Made by a program: the position numbers and the translations under genes. From Gemmatimonadota bacterium (GTDB lineage Bacteria > Gemmatimonadota > Gemmatimonadetes > Longimicrobiales > Gaopeijiaceae), in assembly GCA_016209885.1 (NCBI GenBank), contig JACQVF010000071.1:1-53456 (forward strand): a stretch of DNA of 53,456 nt, given 5' to 3'. This document shows positions 1 through 9,320 of this stretch, piece by piece. Positions within the stretch are counted from its first letter, which is position 1. Every line of letters starts with the position of its first letter. The notes beneath the pieces are model-generated. The model ran no database searches, had not been told where the DNA came from, and was given only the letters and a program-made list of their open reading frames with translations.

Positions 1-389
1 CCGTCCAGCAGCTCCTCCATGTCGCGGAGGCACGAGACGGCGACCCCTACCTTGCCCACTTCGCCGCAGGCCCGGGGATGGTCGGAGTCGTAGCCCATCT
101 GGGTGGGGAGATCGAAGGCCACGGACAGCCCGGTCTGCCCGTGCTCGAGAAGGTAGTGATAGCGACGATTGGTCTCCGACGCGGTACCGAAGCCCGCGTA
201 CTGGCGCATGGTCCAGAGACGCTCTCGATACATGAGGGCGTGAATGCCCCGGGTGAAGGGGAAATCGCCCGGACCGCCCAGGTCACGCGCGTAGTCCACG
301 GGCGCATCGTCCGGGGTGTAGACCGGCCGCACCTCGATGCCGCTCGTGTTCCGCGCGAGCTCAATCGGTTTGTCGTTCCGCTTCCGCAT
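1..389 (-). CDS. Methylmalonyl-CoA mutase, large subunit, N-terminal part (cut by window edge)
   Basis: This is the start of the B12-dependent mutase that interconverts methylmalonyl-CoA and succinyl-CoA. About 129 residues are visible before the window ends. The segment reading [18 protein letters not shown], then [19 protein letters not shown], is the substrate-channel region of the TIM-barrel domain and is highly diagnostic. The B12-binding part lies outside the window, so it cannot be said whether the protein is a single chain or split. The ATG (389) follows the stop of the TPR gene by one base, so it is the last visible gene of an operon with a biotin carboxylase and a biotin carrier. 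That context fits propionyl-CoA assimilation. The close relatives isobutyryl-CoA and ethylmalonyl-CoA mutase cannot be fully excluded from this portion. Confidence 0.88.
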   Translation of the reverse strand, partial: MRKRNDKPIELARNTSGIEVRPVYTPDDAPVDYARDLGGPGDFPFTRGIHALMYRERLWTMRQYAGFGTASETNRRYHYLLEHGQTGLSVAFDLPTQMGYDSDHPRACGEVGKVGVAVSCLRDMEELLD

Positions 390-390
390 G

Positions 391-1095
391 CTAGGACCCC
401 TCCTCTTCGTCCCGGAGCTCCGCCTTCAAGGCGGCGAGCTGCTCCCGCGTCCAGCAGCCGGCGGGCGAGGTGCCGAGCGCCTCGACGAGCCGCGCCAGTT
501 CCGGGATCGCACGCCGGCGGTCGCCCAGCTTGTGCAGGTAGATGTCCACAATCTCCTGCGTCGCCAGGATCGCTCGCCCGTCGTCGTCGGCCACGCGGAA
601 CCGGCCGCGCTTGAACCAGGCGATGGCGTCCTCATGGCGCCCGAGCTCGTCGCGCAGCAGCCGTCCCGCGCGCAGGCACGGCTCCGGGTCATGCGGGAAC
701 TCGTGTGCCGCCGCCTCGTACGCGTGGATCGCTTCTTCGTACTGTCCCCGGGCCGCCAGGGATTCCGGATACGAGTGCTCGCGCTTCCCGGGAGTCGAGC
801 TTCCGCCGGGGGCGTAGATCTTGGACATGAGGCGCGCCGCGAGGCCAGGGATCAGGGTGACCCCGACAAGCGTGCCCCCGGCGAACACGAGCATGATCGC
901 GAGGGCGAGCGCGAGGGGCATCCCCATCGCCACCCCGTACATCCCCGCGCCGAACGCCAGCGCCCCCACGGCAGTGGTCCAGACCACTCGCCTCAACCAC
1001 AGTGCCCTCTCGAGCGCGTCCACGTCCCGAAGCATCGTGGGTTGGGTCCGGGGGACGGGAGCACGTCTCTCGTTCCTGCTCCGGTCAGTCTCCAC
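391..1095 (-). CDS. Membrane-anchored TPR-repeat protein of unknown role
   Basis: The 234-residue product has two hydrophobic segments at about residues 37-82, a short loop, and then a soluble C-terminal half. That half contains tetratricopeptide-like helices ([20 protein letters not shown] and a second unit near [13 protein letters not shown]). Such proteins usually scaffold protein-protein contacts; no enzymatic motif is visible. The start is a GTG inside the last codons of the upstream biotin-carrier gene (11-nt overlap), and the stop lies one base before the mutase ATG, so it is tightly embedded in the carboxylase/mutase operon. Its function there is unknown. Confidence 0.75.
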   Translation of the reverse strand: METDRSRNERRAPVPRTQPTMLRDVDALERALWLRRVVWTTAVGALAFGAGMYGVAMGMPLALALAIMLVFAGGTLVGVTLIPGLAARLMSKIYAPGGSSTPGKREHSYPESLAARGQYEEAIHAYEAAAHEFPHDPEPCLRAGRLLRDELGRHEDAIAWFKRGRFRVADDDGRAILATQEIVDIYLHKLGDRRRAIPELARLVEALGTSPAGCWTREQLAALKAELRDEEEGS

Positions 1096-1606
1096 GGGGG
1101 CCCTCCGGAGTCACGAGCTCGACGAGCACCTGGTTCTTCTCGACGGGCTGGCCGGGTACCACGTGGATCCGGGTGACGATGCCCGGCACCTCGGTACGCA
1201 GCTCGTTCTCCATCTTCATGGCCTCGACCACGATGACCCCCTGCCCCGCGCTGACCTCCTGACCCTCCTCGACCTCGACCTTCACGACCAGGCCCGGCAT
1301 GGGCGCCCGCACGGCCCCGGGTCCGCCGGAGCGGGCAACGGGCCCCGCCATCTCGCGGATGGCCCGGGTCCGCTCGTCCACGACCTCCGCGCGCAGCTCG
1401 CGGCCGCCCACGTGAATGCGCCACTCACCCGAGCCGTCACGGTGCACGAGAAGGCGGCGCGAACGGCCGTCCACCAGGAGGTGGCGGATCGGCGTGCCAT
1501 CCACCTCGACCAGCCCCACGATCGCCGGCTGCCCGTCCACCTGGACGCCATCAGCGCTCAGCTCCACTTCGAGTACCCGCCCCCGGATCGTGACGAAATA
1601 GCGCAT
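1085..1606 (-). CDS. Biotin carboxyl carrier (biotin/lipoyl-attachment) protein of an acyl-CoA carboxylase
   Basis: The C-terminal ~70 residues form a biotinyl domain with the attachment motif EAMKMEN, where the Lys is biotinylated, preceded by [18 protein letters not shown]. The N-terminal ~95 residues resemble the spacer domain found in the alpha chains of propionyl- and methylcrotonyl-CoA carboxylases. The carrier would shuttle carboxybiotin between the AccC-type subunit (4420-2918) and a carboxyltransferase, most likely the one at 9295-7745. I use the ATG at 1606 (MRYFVTIRG) rather than an upstream TTG, because it leaves a 13-nt gap after the methyltransferase stop. In related systems this domain is fused to the biotin carboxylase; here an RNA methyltransferase gene separates them. 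Confidence 0.87.
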   Translation of the reverse strand: MRYFVTIRGRVLEVELSADGVQVDGQPAIVGLVEVDGTPIRHLLVDGRSRRLLVHRDGSGEWRIHVGGRELRAEVVDERTRAIREMAGPVARSGGPGAVRAPMPGLVVKVEVEEGQEVSAGQGVIVVEAMKMENELRTEVPGIVTRIHVVPGQPVEKNQVLVELVTPEGPRGD

Positions 1607-1619
1607 CGCGGTTATGGAG

Positions 1620-2933
1620 CTATGCCGCCCGAGCAATGAAGGTCGCCACCGTCTCCACGTGCGCCGTTTGCGGGAACAGATCGAACGCCCGCAGCGCTCG
1701 TAGCTCGTACGCTGGCGTCAGGCGGGCCGCGTCGCGTGCCAGGGTGGCCGGATCGCAGCTCACATAGACGATGCGCGCTGCGCGCGACTCCGCGAGCAGC
1801 CGGGTGACGCGTTCGTGCACGCCGGTGCGCGGTGGGTTCAGGAGCACGACATCCGCGGGCAGCGCCTCGCTCAGCCGGTCCTCCACGGCGCCCTCCAGGA
1901 ACCGGGCGCCCACCGGGGCGCCCACGCGGGCAAGGGTGACGGCATCACGATCCCGTTCGATCCCCATCACGGCCGCGCCACGGCGGGCGAGCTGGCGAGC
2001 CAGGATCCCCAGCCCGCAATAGGCGTCCACCACCCGCCTGCCCGTTACCTCCCCCATCTGCTCTAGCGCATACGACTGCATGATCGCCGCCGCCTCGCGG
2101 TTCCCTTGGAGAAAGGCGGTGCCGCTCACGGCCAGCGCCTCGTCCTGCCACTCCTTCAGGGGGTGCTGGATCCCCGCCAGCAACCGCGGGCCCGCGCCCG
2201 GTGCTTCTCGCCAGACCGCTAGCAGCCCGGGCACATTCTCGACGAGCTGCGTGGAAGCTCCAGCCCCCTTGCCACCGTGGACGACGAGCACGGCGCCGTC
2301 GCGCACCGTGCGAAGGGTAAGGCGAAGCTTCGGCCCCGGCGGCAGCAGCCGGGCCCCGCGGCCCCAGCCGCAGCGGAGCGCGTCCCACGCCACGGCCAAC
2401 GGCTCCTCGAGGAGCAGGCAGTCGCGCCCCACGTCCAGGATCCGGCCGGACCGCTCGAGCTCGTGGAAGCCGGCCAGTACGCGGCCGCCACCCACGCGCA
2501 CGAGGGTGAACGTCACGCGATTGCGGTAGCGCACCTCTCTCGGAGACGGCTCCACTGCGGGTGGCACCACCGCAATCTTTCCGATGCGCTCGAGAGCGTC
2601 GGCTATGATCCTGCCCTTCACCTCGAGCTGCGCCTCGTATCGCAGGTGCTCCAGCGTACAGCCCCCGCACCGCTCGTAATAGGGGCACGGCGGCGACCGG
2701 CGCTCCGGTGCCGGATCCAGCACCTCGAGCAAGCGCGCCCGCGCCCAGCGGCGCCGCACCTCCGTGACCTCGATCCGCACCCGCTCGCCGGGGGCCGTGC
2801 GGTGCACGAACACCGTGCGTCCATCCGGGAGGCGGCCCACGCCGGCGCCGCCGGCGGCGATCGCCCCGATCTCCACCTCCTGCGCCTGGCGCGGAACGGG
2901 CTCCCGCGCCAGTGCGGTCATGGTATACGCCAT
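1620..2933 (-). CDS. rlmD: 23S rRNA (uracil-5-)-methyltransferase, RlmD/RumA family
   Basis: The 437-residue protein has a TRAM domain (about residues 10-75) and a four-cysteine [4Fe-4S] region ([10 protein letters not shown] plus a downstream Cys). The C-terminal part is a SAM-dependent methyltransferase with the catalytic segments VVLNPPRTG and [12 protein letters not shown], the latter carrying the nucleophilic Cys. It probably makes m5U in 23S rRNA; paralogues RlmC and TrmA have different targets, so the exact site is inferred. The gene overlaps the biotin-carboxylase stop: an ATG at 2933 gives a 16-nt overlap, and an ATG at 2921 gives an ATGA junction. The second may be the true start. 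Its place between two carboxylase subunit genes is unusual. Confidence 0.88.
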   Translation of the reverse strand: MAYTMTALAREPVPRQAQEVEIGAIAAGGAGVGRLPDGRTVFVHRTAPGERVRIEVTEVRRRWARARLLEVLDPAPERRSPPCPYYERCGGCTLEHLRYEAQLEVKGRIIADALERIGKIAVVPPAVEPSPREVRYRNRVTFTLVRVGGGRVLAGFHELERSGRILDVGRDCLLLEEPLAVAWDALRCGWGRGARLLPPGPKLRLTLRTVRDGAVLVVHGGKGAGASTQLVENVPGLLAVWREAPGAGPRLLAGIQHPLKEWQDEALAVSGTAFLQGNREAAAIMQSYALEQMGEVTGRRVVDAYCGLGILARQLARRGAAVMGIERDRDAVTLARVGAPVGARFLEGAVEDRLSEALPADVVLLNPPRTGVHERVTRLLAESRAARIVYVSCDPATLARDAARLTPAYELRALRAFDLFPQTAHVETVATFIARAA

Positions 2934-4420
2934 GGCCAGACCATGGCGCGCCAGGCGGAGAGGCGCCCCGCCCCCCCCTCGCGCAGCCTGGGGGTGCGGC
3001 GCCGGGCGCGGTCATCGTCCTCCAGAAGCGCCGCGGCCAGCGCCACCGCGCGCGCCTCCTCGTCGGAAACATCGTCGCGCAGAAGCTCGGGATGTTCGTC
3101 CAGGTAGCGAACGCTCAGCCGTCCGGCGCGGAAGTCCGGCTCATCCATCACGCGCCGGTGGAACGGCGCCGACGTGGCGACACCCAGAATCGTGAGCTCC
3201 TCGAGAGCCCGGGCCATACGTCTGATGGCCGCCGCGCGGTCCGGAGCATGAACGATGAGCTTGCCGAGCAGCGGATCGTAGTGCAGCCCGACCTCGAATC
3301 CGGCCGTGATGCCGCCGTCCCAGCGGACTCCTGGGCCCGCCGGGACCTCCAGCAGCTCGATCCGACCCGTGGACGGGAGGAAGCCGTGAAAGGGATCTTC
3401 GCTCGTGATCCGGCACTCGAGGGCATGGCCCACCCAGGTGACGTCCTCTTGCACGACGTCCAGCGGCTCGCCCGCCGCGATGCGGAGCTGCCACGCCACC
3501 AGGTCCGCACCGGTCACCATCTCGGTGACGGGATGCTCCACCTGGATCCGCGTGTTCATCTCGAGGAAGTAGAAGCCATCGTCGTGGACCAGGAACTCGA
3601 CCGTGCCGGCGCCCACGTAGCCTACCGCCTGCGCGGCTCGCACGGCAGCCCGCCCCATCGCCTCCCGCAGCTCCGGCGTCACCACCGGCGAGGGCGCCTC
3701 CTCGACAAGCTTCTGGTGGCGGCGCTGGATCGAGCACTCCCGCTCCCCCAGGTGGACCACGTTGCCGTGGCGGTCGCCCAGCACCTGAATCTCGATATGG
3801 CGCGGCGCTAGCAGAAACTTCTCCAGGTAGAGAGACCCGTCGCCGAACGCGTTCACCGCCTCCCGCGCCGCCGCCTCGAATGCCCGCGGCAGCTCGGACG
3901 CTTCCGCTACCACGCGCATCCCCTTGCCGCCGCCGCCAGCAGCCGCCTTGACCAGCACTGGAAAACCGAGCTGCCTGGCCACGGCCAGCGCTGCCTCTGC
4001 ATCGGAGACCGGGTCCAGGTTCCCGGGCACCACCGGCACGCCCGCCGCGCTCATTCGCCGGCGTGCTTCCGTCTTGTCGCCCATGGCCGTGATCGTCTCG
4101 GCGCGCGGCCCCACGAACACGAGGCCCGCCTCCTCCACCGCCCGAGCAAAGTGCGCCCGCTCCGCGAGGAAACCGTACCCCGGATGGACCGCCTCGGCAC
4201 CCGCACGCCGGGCGACTTCGAGCAGTCGGTCCACGCGCAGGTAGCTCTCCGCCGACGGCGCAGGACCCACACCGTATGCCTCGTCTGCAGCCAGCACGTG
4301 GGGGGACGTCCGGTCCGCCTCCGAATACACGGCGATGGCTCGCACCCCGAGCTCGCGACACGCGCGAATGATGCGCATGGCGATCTCGCCGCGGTTGGCG
4401 ATCAGGACCGATCGGATCAC
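2918..4420 (-). CDS. accC: Biotin carboxylase subunit of acyl-CoA (propionyl/acetyl-CoA) carboxylase
   Basis: This 500-residue protein carries out ATP-dependent carboxylation of biotin on the carrier protein. It shows the AccC N-domain (SVLIANRGEIAMRIIRACRE), the ATP-grasp Gly-rich loop (KAAAGGGGKGMR), the catalytic region FLEMNTRIQVEHPVTE with its active-site Arg, and a normal C-terminal domain. The start is a GTG with GGAGG about 11 nt upstream. With the carrier gene downstream in the same operon it forms a split alpha chain. Methylmalonyl-CoA mutase in the operon suggests propionyl-CoA as the main acyl acceptor, but the same subunit may also serve acetyl-CoA carboxylase. Confidence 0.93.
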   Translation of the reverse strand: MIRSVLIANRGEIAMRIIRACRELGVRAIAVYSEADRTSPHVLAADEAYGVGPAPSAESYLRVDRLLEVARRAGAEAVHPGYGFLAERAHFARAVEEAGLVFVGPRAETITAMGDKTEARRRMSAAGVPVVPGNLDPVSDAEAALAVARQLGFPVLVKAAAGGGGKGMRVVAEASELPRAFEAAAREAVNAFGDGSLYLEKFLLAPRHIEIQVLGDRHGNVVHLGERECSIQRRHQKLVEEAPSPVVTPELREAMGRAAVRAAQAVGYVGAGTVEFLVHDDGFYFLEMNTRIQVEHPVTEMVTGADLVAWQLRIAAGEPLDVVQEDVTWVGHALECRITSEDPFHGFLPSTGRIELLEVPAGPGVRWDGGITAGFEVGLHYDPLLGKLIVHAPDRAAAIRRMARALEELTILGVATSAPFHRRVMDEPDFRAGRLSVRYLDEHPELLRDDVSDEEARAVALAAALLEDDDRARRRTPRLREGGAGRLSAWRAMVWPWRIP

Positions 4421-4446
4421 GCCCGTCGCACCTCCAGAGCGTCGGA

Positions 4447-4474
4447 GATTCGCGATTCGCGATTAGCGACTCGC
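4447..4474. repeat. GATTCGCG-period intergenic repeat (copy 1)
   Basis: Three imperfect tandem units with an 8-bp period (GATTCGCG GATTCGCG GATTAGCG, then ACTCGC) lie 27 bp upstream of the biotin-carboxylase GTG, in the gap before the antiporter gene. Related arrays occur at 21643-21722 and 49303-49399. Confidence 0.7.
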
Positions 4475-4631
4475 ATCAGCAAAAAACCAAGCAATGAGGA
4501 CCCGCGTCTGCGAGCCCCACGGTCGGAAGAAGTTAGACGACGGGCGGACGGCGTGTAAACCCTTGGCGTCCACAGTGGCTCGATTCATGCCTCCGCAGAC
4601 GTGCAGCAGGTGGGCGTAACTGCGGGTCGCC

Positions 4632-4661
4632 TTGCCCGCCGGGATGCCTGCGCCTGATAAT
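4632..4661 (+). promoter_or_regulatory. Candidate sigma70-type promoter for the antiporter gene
   Basis: TTGCCC (4632-4637) and GATAAT (4656-4661) are separated by 18 bp and lie about 68 bp upstream of the antiporter ATG. The match is 4/6 and 5/6 to the consensus. The rest of the 308-bp gap from 4421 to 4728 holds the GATTCGCG repeat and a GC-rich inverted-repeat patch near 4670-4710; I see no gene in it. Confidence 0.35.
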
Positions 4662-4728
4662 TGCGGGACGGGTCGAGGGTGGCGCACCGCCCCCCTTCGG
4701 ACCCGAGAGGTCACAGGACACAGAGCTG

Positions 4729-5874
4729 ATGAAGAAGCTCTTCAGTAGCGAGAACCTTCTGCTGGCGCTCCTGGCGTTCGTGCCGTTGGCCATCGTGCTG
4801 GAGTACCTGCATGCGGGCGCGGTGGCGGTCTTCATCGTCTCGAGCCTGGCCATCATCCCACTTGCCGGGCTCATGGGCCGGTCCACGGAGCACCTGGCCG
4901 AGTCGCTGGGCGAGGGGATCGGCGGGCTGCTGAACGCCACGTTCGGCAACGCGGCCGAGCTGGTCATCGCGGTGATGGCGCTGCGGGCGGGCCTGCACGA
5001 TGTGGTGAAGGCCTCCCTCACCGGCTCGATCATCGGCAACGTGCTGCTCGTGTTCGGCCTGAGCACGCTCCTGGGCGGCCTCCGCGTCTCCACCCAGTCG
5101 TTCAACCGCACGGCCGCGAGCCTGAGCGCCACCATGCTCGCCCTGAGTGCCGTGGCGCTCGTCGTCCCGGCGATCTTCCACTGGACCGCCGGCTCGGGCC
5201 ATGGCGCCGCCGAGCGCGGGCTCAGTCTCGAAATCGCCGTCGTTCTGTTCCTCACCTACGTCCTGAGCCTGGTCTTCACGCTCAGGACCCATGCCCACCT
5301 CTACATCGGCGGCGCCGGGGTCAGCGCGGCCGCCCGACCCACAGCCGGGCACGCCCGTGCGGGCGGCGGGGTGCTGGCGGCGTCCCCGGAGGAAGAGAAG
5401 CCGGGCCACTGGTCGCGCGGCACCTCGCTCGCCGTACTCCTGGGCGCCACCGCGCTGGTGGCGCTCATGAGCGAGTTCCTCGTCGGCGCCATCGAGGAGG
5501 CGGCCCACACCCTGGGGATGAGCGAGGTCTTCGTGGGTGTGATCCTGGTCGCGCTGATCGGCAACGCGGCAGAGCACTCGACCGCGGTGCTCGTGGCGAT
5601 GAAGAACAAGATGGACCTGGCGATCAACATCGCGGTGGGCTCGTCCATCCAGATCGCGCTCTTCGTTGCGCCGGCGCTCGTGCTCCTGAGCTACCTGGTC
5701 GGGCCGCGGCCCATGGACCTGGTGTTCACCACCTTCGAGGTCGTGGCCGTCAGCCTCTCGGTCGCCATCATCGCGCTGATCGCGCTGGACGGCGAGTCGA
5801 ACTGGATGGAGGGAGTGCAGCTCCTGGCGGTCTACCTGATCCTGGGAATCGCGTTCTACTTCCTGCCCGCCTGA
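4729..5874 (+). CDS. cax: Calcium (cation)/proton antiporter, CaCA superfamily (CAX type)
   Basis: This 381-residue integral membrane protein has about ten to eleven hydrophobic helices in two homologous halves. The two alpha-repeat signatures are visible: [17 protein letters not shown] near residue 70 and [19 protein letters not shown] near residue 285, each with the acidic residue that binds cation. A polar linker at about residues 190-225 separates the halves, as in CAX proteins. It should exchange cytosolic Ca2+ (or another divalent cation) for protons. It is transcribed alone, with a candidate promoter upstream and a strong hairpin downstream. Confidence 0.9.
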   Translation: MKKLFSSENLLLALLAFVPLAIVLEYLHAGAVAVFIVSSLAIIPLAGLMGRSTEHLAESLGEGIGGLLNATFGNAAELVIAVMALRAGLHDVVKASLTGSIIGNVLLVFGLSTLLGGLRVSTQSFNRTAASLSATMLALSAVALVVPAIFHWTAGSGHGAAERGLSLEIAVVLFLTYVLSLVFTLRTHAHLYIGGAGVSAAARPTAGHARAGGGVLAASPEEEKPGHWSRGTSLAVLLGATALVALMSEFLVGAIEEAAHTLGMSEVFVGVILVALIGNAAEHSTAVLVAMKNKMDLAINIAVGSSIQIALFVAPALVLLSYLVGPRPMDLVFTTFEVVAVSLSVAIIALIALDGESNWMEGVQLLAVYLILGIAFYFLPA

Positions 5875-5930
5875 GGGCGCCACGGGGGCGCGGCGTACCG
5901 CTGCGCCCAGTGATCCAGGACGTCCCGGAG

Positions 5931-5981
5931 GGTGCCGCGGTGGCGGCGAGGCGAGGCCCGCCGCCACCAGCGCCCGGCACC
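5931..5981. terminator. GC-rich nested hairpin between convergent genes
   Basis: An inner perfect 10-bp inverted repeat (GGTGGCGGCG / CGCCGCCACC, loop 5949-5958) sits within an outer 7-bp one (GGTGCCG / CGGCACC). It lies between the antiporter stop (5874) and the PDZ gene stop (6021). There is no T-tract on either side, so it would act as a bidirectional barrier or RNA 3'-end stabiliser rather than a classic intrinsic terminator. Confidence 0.55.
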
Positions 5982-6020
5982 TTCCAACCCCGCGAGGCTA
6001 CCGAGCGCCGCGACGATGAG

Positions 6021-6929
6021 CTAGCGCACTCGCCCCTCGACCGTGGTCCGCTCCCGCTTCCGCACGATGTCCAGAGCTACCGTCTCGTCCCTCCGGTACG
6101 ACCTCAAGATCTGGCGCAGGTGCTCGGGATCCTTCACCTCCCGTCCGCCCACCCGCACAATGACGTCGCCGGGCCGGAGCGGCAGGGGCGAATCACGCTC
6201 AACCTCTGTGATGAGGACGCCGGAGTCGCTGCCGAAGTACTCGCCGAGGCCTGGGTTCATCGCGACGACGCGCAACCCCAGGACCCGGCCGCCCGGTGGC
6301 TCCATGATCGCCATCGGCGGCTCCCCCTCCCACCTCCACTGAAAACGCCCCGGGCCCTCCGGCTCGCGGATACCGAGCTCGCGCCGCTCCAGCCGGCCGG
6401 GTACGCCCGGACCTCCTCCCACGATCACCTCCGGGCCTACTCGCCGGGCGGCGACGGTCGCCTCGCGGCGCTCGTCGTCCCGCCGATAGACGATACGAAC
6501 CGTGTCCCCGGGCTCGAGTTCCCGGGCCAGCCGGACGAGCCGCTGGGCCGGCGCGGACCGCTCTTCGTCCAGCCTCTCGTCCTCAAGCGGCTCCAGCAGG
6601 CTGCGGCCGTTCACCAAGACGATGATGTCGCCCTCCCTGAGCCCCGCCTCCTCCGCCGGGCTGTCCCTGAGCACGTCCTGGACGCGAGCGCCGACGCTGT
6701 CCGTGGCCGGGTTCCGCTCGCTGGAGACGGCCACCCCCAGCCGTGCTCGGGATTGCATCTGCGTCATGATCGTCATGGCGCGCGACACGTCCCGGGACAC
6801 ATCGGGGATACAAACGCAGCGCTCCTCCCTCTCCTCCGGTCTCCGCCTCTCCGGTTCCTGGGCGCGGGCCGCCGTGGCGGCCGCGAGGAGCGTGAGGACG
6901 GCGACCGGGAAGCGACGCGGTCGAAGCAT
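6021..6929 (-). CDS. Secreted tandem-PDZ-domain protein
   Basis: The 302-residue product begins with a signal peptide (MLRPRRFPVAVLTLLAAATA, then a likely AxA cleavage site before QEPERR). Two PDZ-like domains follow, the first around RLGVAVSSERNPATDSVGA and LREGDIIVLVNGRSL, the second around VLITEVERDSPLPLRPGDV. There is no trypsin-like protease domain, so it is not a DegP/HtrA enzyme; a periplasmic regulatory or scaffolding role is inferred. I chose the ATG at 6929 because GGAGG lies 7 nt upstream and the signal peptide starts there, although the frame is open for 52 more codons. It appears to be a single-gene unit. Confidence 0.78.
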   Translation of the reverse strand: MLRPRRFPVAVLTLLAAATAARAQEPERRRPEEREERCVCIPDVSRDVSRAMTIMTQMQSRARLGVAVSSERNPATDSVGARVQDVLRDSPAEEAGLREGDIIVLVNGRSLLEPLEDERLDEERSAPAQRLVRLARELEPGDTVRIVYRRDDERREATVAARRVGPEVIVGGGPGVPGRLERRELGIREPEGPGRFQWRWEGEPPMAIMEPPGGRVLGLRVVAMNPGLGEYFGSDSGVLITEVERDSPLPLRPGDVIVRVGGREVKDPEHLRQILRSYRRDETVALDIVRKRERTTVEGRVR

Positions 6930-7156
6930 GGGATCCTCCACATGCAGGTGAACCTTGATGCGTCGGGGCCGCGCCCGGGATGGGATCGCGCCCCCACCGA
7001 AGTGCGATGCAGGGAGCGCACGGAGAGTTGCCACGGCGCGGCCGGTATGCGGACGGCCGAGATGGGGATGGAAACTCGTGTACACGCCCCGGGAACGACG
7101 CGGAAGTTCCGGGCAGAAGGCGCAGCCGAACGGGGTCCCCCCGGCTGACCGAAAGC

Positions 7157-7740
7157 TCAGCCAGTAGCCGGATCGCCGGACGCTGCTCTTTCCTCAACGA
7201 TCCGGATCTCCTCGTCGGTCAGCCCATAGAGCCGGTACACCAGGAGATCAATCAGGCGGTCGGTGAGCTCCAACTGCCGGAGAATCGGGCGCAGCTTAGC
7301 CATGCTCCGCTCGTGCGCCCGTACAATTCGCTCCCGCTCCGGATTCTCACGTCCGTATTCCCGCGGCCTGGACACGTCCACGCGAATCTTTGCGGGGAAG
7401 TATCAGAAAGCACTTGATTATTAGGGTACAAGCCATCGGTATCTTGGACAGAGCGTGCGTCAGTCGCGATTTCAGGGTAGAGAATCTTCGGCCCGTTGAA
7501 ATACGGTTGATAAGCCTCCTGGGGCTGTTGCAGCTCATACCACCGCTGCGTCGTCGCCCGCTCCTCGAGTCGGTTCCGGAAGCGCTCCAGGTACCGGATT
7601 ACTGTCGGATAACGCTCTGCGTCGACTCCGTGGGGCAGGTAAAGAAGCCAGCGAAGAGCTGGCGGTTCAGGTGCGCTCGCAGGGGCTGCGCTCGTGGCGG
7701 CAAGATCGAGAGCTGGCTCATGGGCCGCGGCACCGTACTC
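7157..7740 (-). pseudogene. Remnant of a type IIG restriction-modification enzyme (Eco57I-like), C-terminal pieces
   Basis: Two pieces of the C-terminal target-recognition region of a type IIG or N6-adenine methylase survive in different frames. The upstream piece (about 7740-7400) reads YLERFRNRLEERATTQRWYE, then LQQPQEAYQPYFNGPKILYP, typical of the TaqI-like C-terminal specificity domain. The downstream piece (7400-7157) reads RLIDLLVYRLYGLTDEEIRI, the usual last residues of such enzymes. The middle of the specificity domain and the whole catalytic domain are missing, and a frame change separates the pieces. The remnant starts right after the carboxyltransferase stop (7745). It is a decayed defence gene with no expected activity. 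Confidence 0.7.
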
Positions 7741-7744
7741 GCTC

Positions 7745-9295
7745 TTACAGCGGGATGTTCCCGTGTTTCTTCACCGGGTTCGAGTCCCGCTTGTTGCGGA
7801 GCATGTCCAGGGCGTTGATGAGGCGGGGACGCGTCTCCCGCGGGTCGATCACGTCGTCGAGGTAGCCGCGGGCAGCCGCCACGTAGGGGTGCGCGAACTT
7901 CTCGCGGTACTCCTCGATGCGTGCGTCCGTGGCGGCCTCGGAATCCTCGGCCTCCTCGATCTCGCGGCGGAACAGGATCTCGACTGCACCCTTCGGGCCC
8001 ATCACCGCGATCTCCGCCGTCGGCCAGGCAAGGTTGATGTCGCCGCGGATGTGCTTCGAGTTCATGACGTCATAGGCGCCGCCGTACGCCTTGCGCGTGA
8101 TCACGGTCACCTTCGGGACCGTCGCCTCACAGAACGCGTAGAGCAGCTTCGCCCCGTGGCGGATGATGCCGCCGTGCTCCTGGGCGACGCCGGGGAGGAA
8201 GCCCGGCACATCTTCGAAGACGACGAGCGGGATGCTGAACGCGTCGCAAAACCGTACGAAGCGGGCGCCCTTGTCGGACGAGTCGATATCCAGGACGCCT
8301 GCCAGCATGGCGGGCTGGTTCGCCACGATGCCCACGCTATACCCGCCGAGATGCGCGAATCCCACGATGATGTTCCCCGCCCATCCAGCGTGGACCTCGT
8401 AGAACTCGCCGTCGTCCACCACCCGCCGGATCACGTCCAGCATATCGTAGGGCTTGTTCGGGTTGTCAGGCACCGACTCCAGGAGCCTCTCGTCCTGGCG
8501 GTCCGGCGGGTCCGCCGTCTCTCGCCGTGGCGGCTCCTCGCTGTTGTTCTGGGGGACGAAGTGGAAGAGCTGGCGCGCCGCTTCCAGACACTCGGGCTCC
8601 GAGTCGAAGACGAAGTGGGCGACTCCGGATTTCGTGTGGTGGACGTCCGCGCCGCCCAGGCTCTCCATGTCCACGTCCTCATGGGTCACGGTCTTCACCA
8701 CGTTCGGGCCGGTCACGAACATGTAGCTGGTGCCCCGGACCATGTAGACGAAGTCGGTGATCGCCGGCGAGTACACGGCGCCGCCGGCACACGGCCCGAG
8801 GACCACGCTGATCTGGGGCACCACGCCGGAGGCGAGCGTGTTCCTAAGGAAGATCTCCGCGTAGCCGCCGAGGGACGCCACGCCCTCCTGAATGCGGGCG
8901 CCGCCCGAATCGTTGAGGCCGATCACGGGCGCGCCGTTCTTGAGGGCGAGGTCCATGATCTTGACGATCTTCTCCGCATGTGCTTCGGAGAGCGACCCGC
9001 CGAAGACGGTGAAGTCCTGGGAGAAGACATAGACCAGGCGGCCGAAGATCGTGCCATAGCCCGTCACGACGCCGTCGCCCAGGATCTTCTTGCGGTCCAG
9101 CCCGAACTCGACCGAGCGGTGCGTGACAAAGCGGTCGAGCTCCACGAACGAGCCCTCGTCCAGAAGGAGATCGAGGCGCTCCCGGGCGGACAACTTCCCT
9201 TTCGCGTGCTGGGCCGCGATGCGCTCAGGGCCGCCGCCCAGCTCGGCCTGCCGTCTCAAGTCCTCGAGATGCTTCAGCCGTTCACGCATGGTCAT
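7745..9295 (-). CDS. pccB: Acyl-CoA (propionyl-CoA) carboxylase carboxyltransferase subunit / methylmalonyl-CoA decarboxylase alpha family
   Basis: The 516-residue protein is a full-length member of the family that includes PccB, AccD5 and MmdA. Both crotonase-like halves are present: [20 protein letters not shown] with [17 protein letters not shown] in the N-half, and [20 protein letters not shown] with [17 protein letters not shown] in the C-half. It transfers CO2 from carboxybiotin to an acyl-CoA. With the biotin carboxylase and carrier 3 kb downstream it can complete a propionyl-CoA carboxylase. A sodium-pump decarboxylase role is less likely because no membrane beta subunit is in the window. 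It follows the ligand-binding lipoprotein by 25 bp on the same strand. Confidence 0.92.
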   Translation of the reverse strand: MTMRERLKHLEDLRRQAELGGGPERIAAQHAKGKLSARERLDLLLDEGSFVELDRFVTHRSVEFGLDRKKILGDGVVTGYGTIFGRLVYVFSQDFTVFGGSLSEAHAEKIVKIMDLALKNGAPVIGLNDSGGARIQEGVASLGGYAEIFLRNTLASGVVPQISVVLGPCAGGAVYSPAITDFVYMVRGTSYMFVTGPNVVKTVTHEDVDMESLGGADVHHTKSGVAHFVFDSEPECLEAARQLFHFVPQNNSEEPPRRETADPPDRQDERLLESVPDNPNKPYDMLDVIRRVVDDGEFYEVHAGWAGNIIVGFAHLGGYSVGIVANQPAMLAGVLDIDSSDKGARFVRFCDAFSIPLVVFEDVPGFLPGVAQEHGGIIRHGAKLLYAFCEATVPKVTVITRKAYGGAYDVMNSKHIRGDINLAWPTAEIAVMGPKGAVEILFRREIEEAEDSEAATDARIEEYREKFAHPYVAAARGYLDDVIDPRETRPRLINALDMLRNKRDSNPVKKHGNIPL

Positions 9296-9320
9296 GAGAG
9301 AACCCTCGCTGCGCCGCGAG

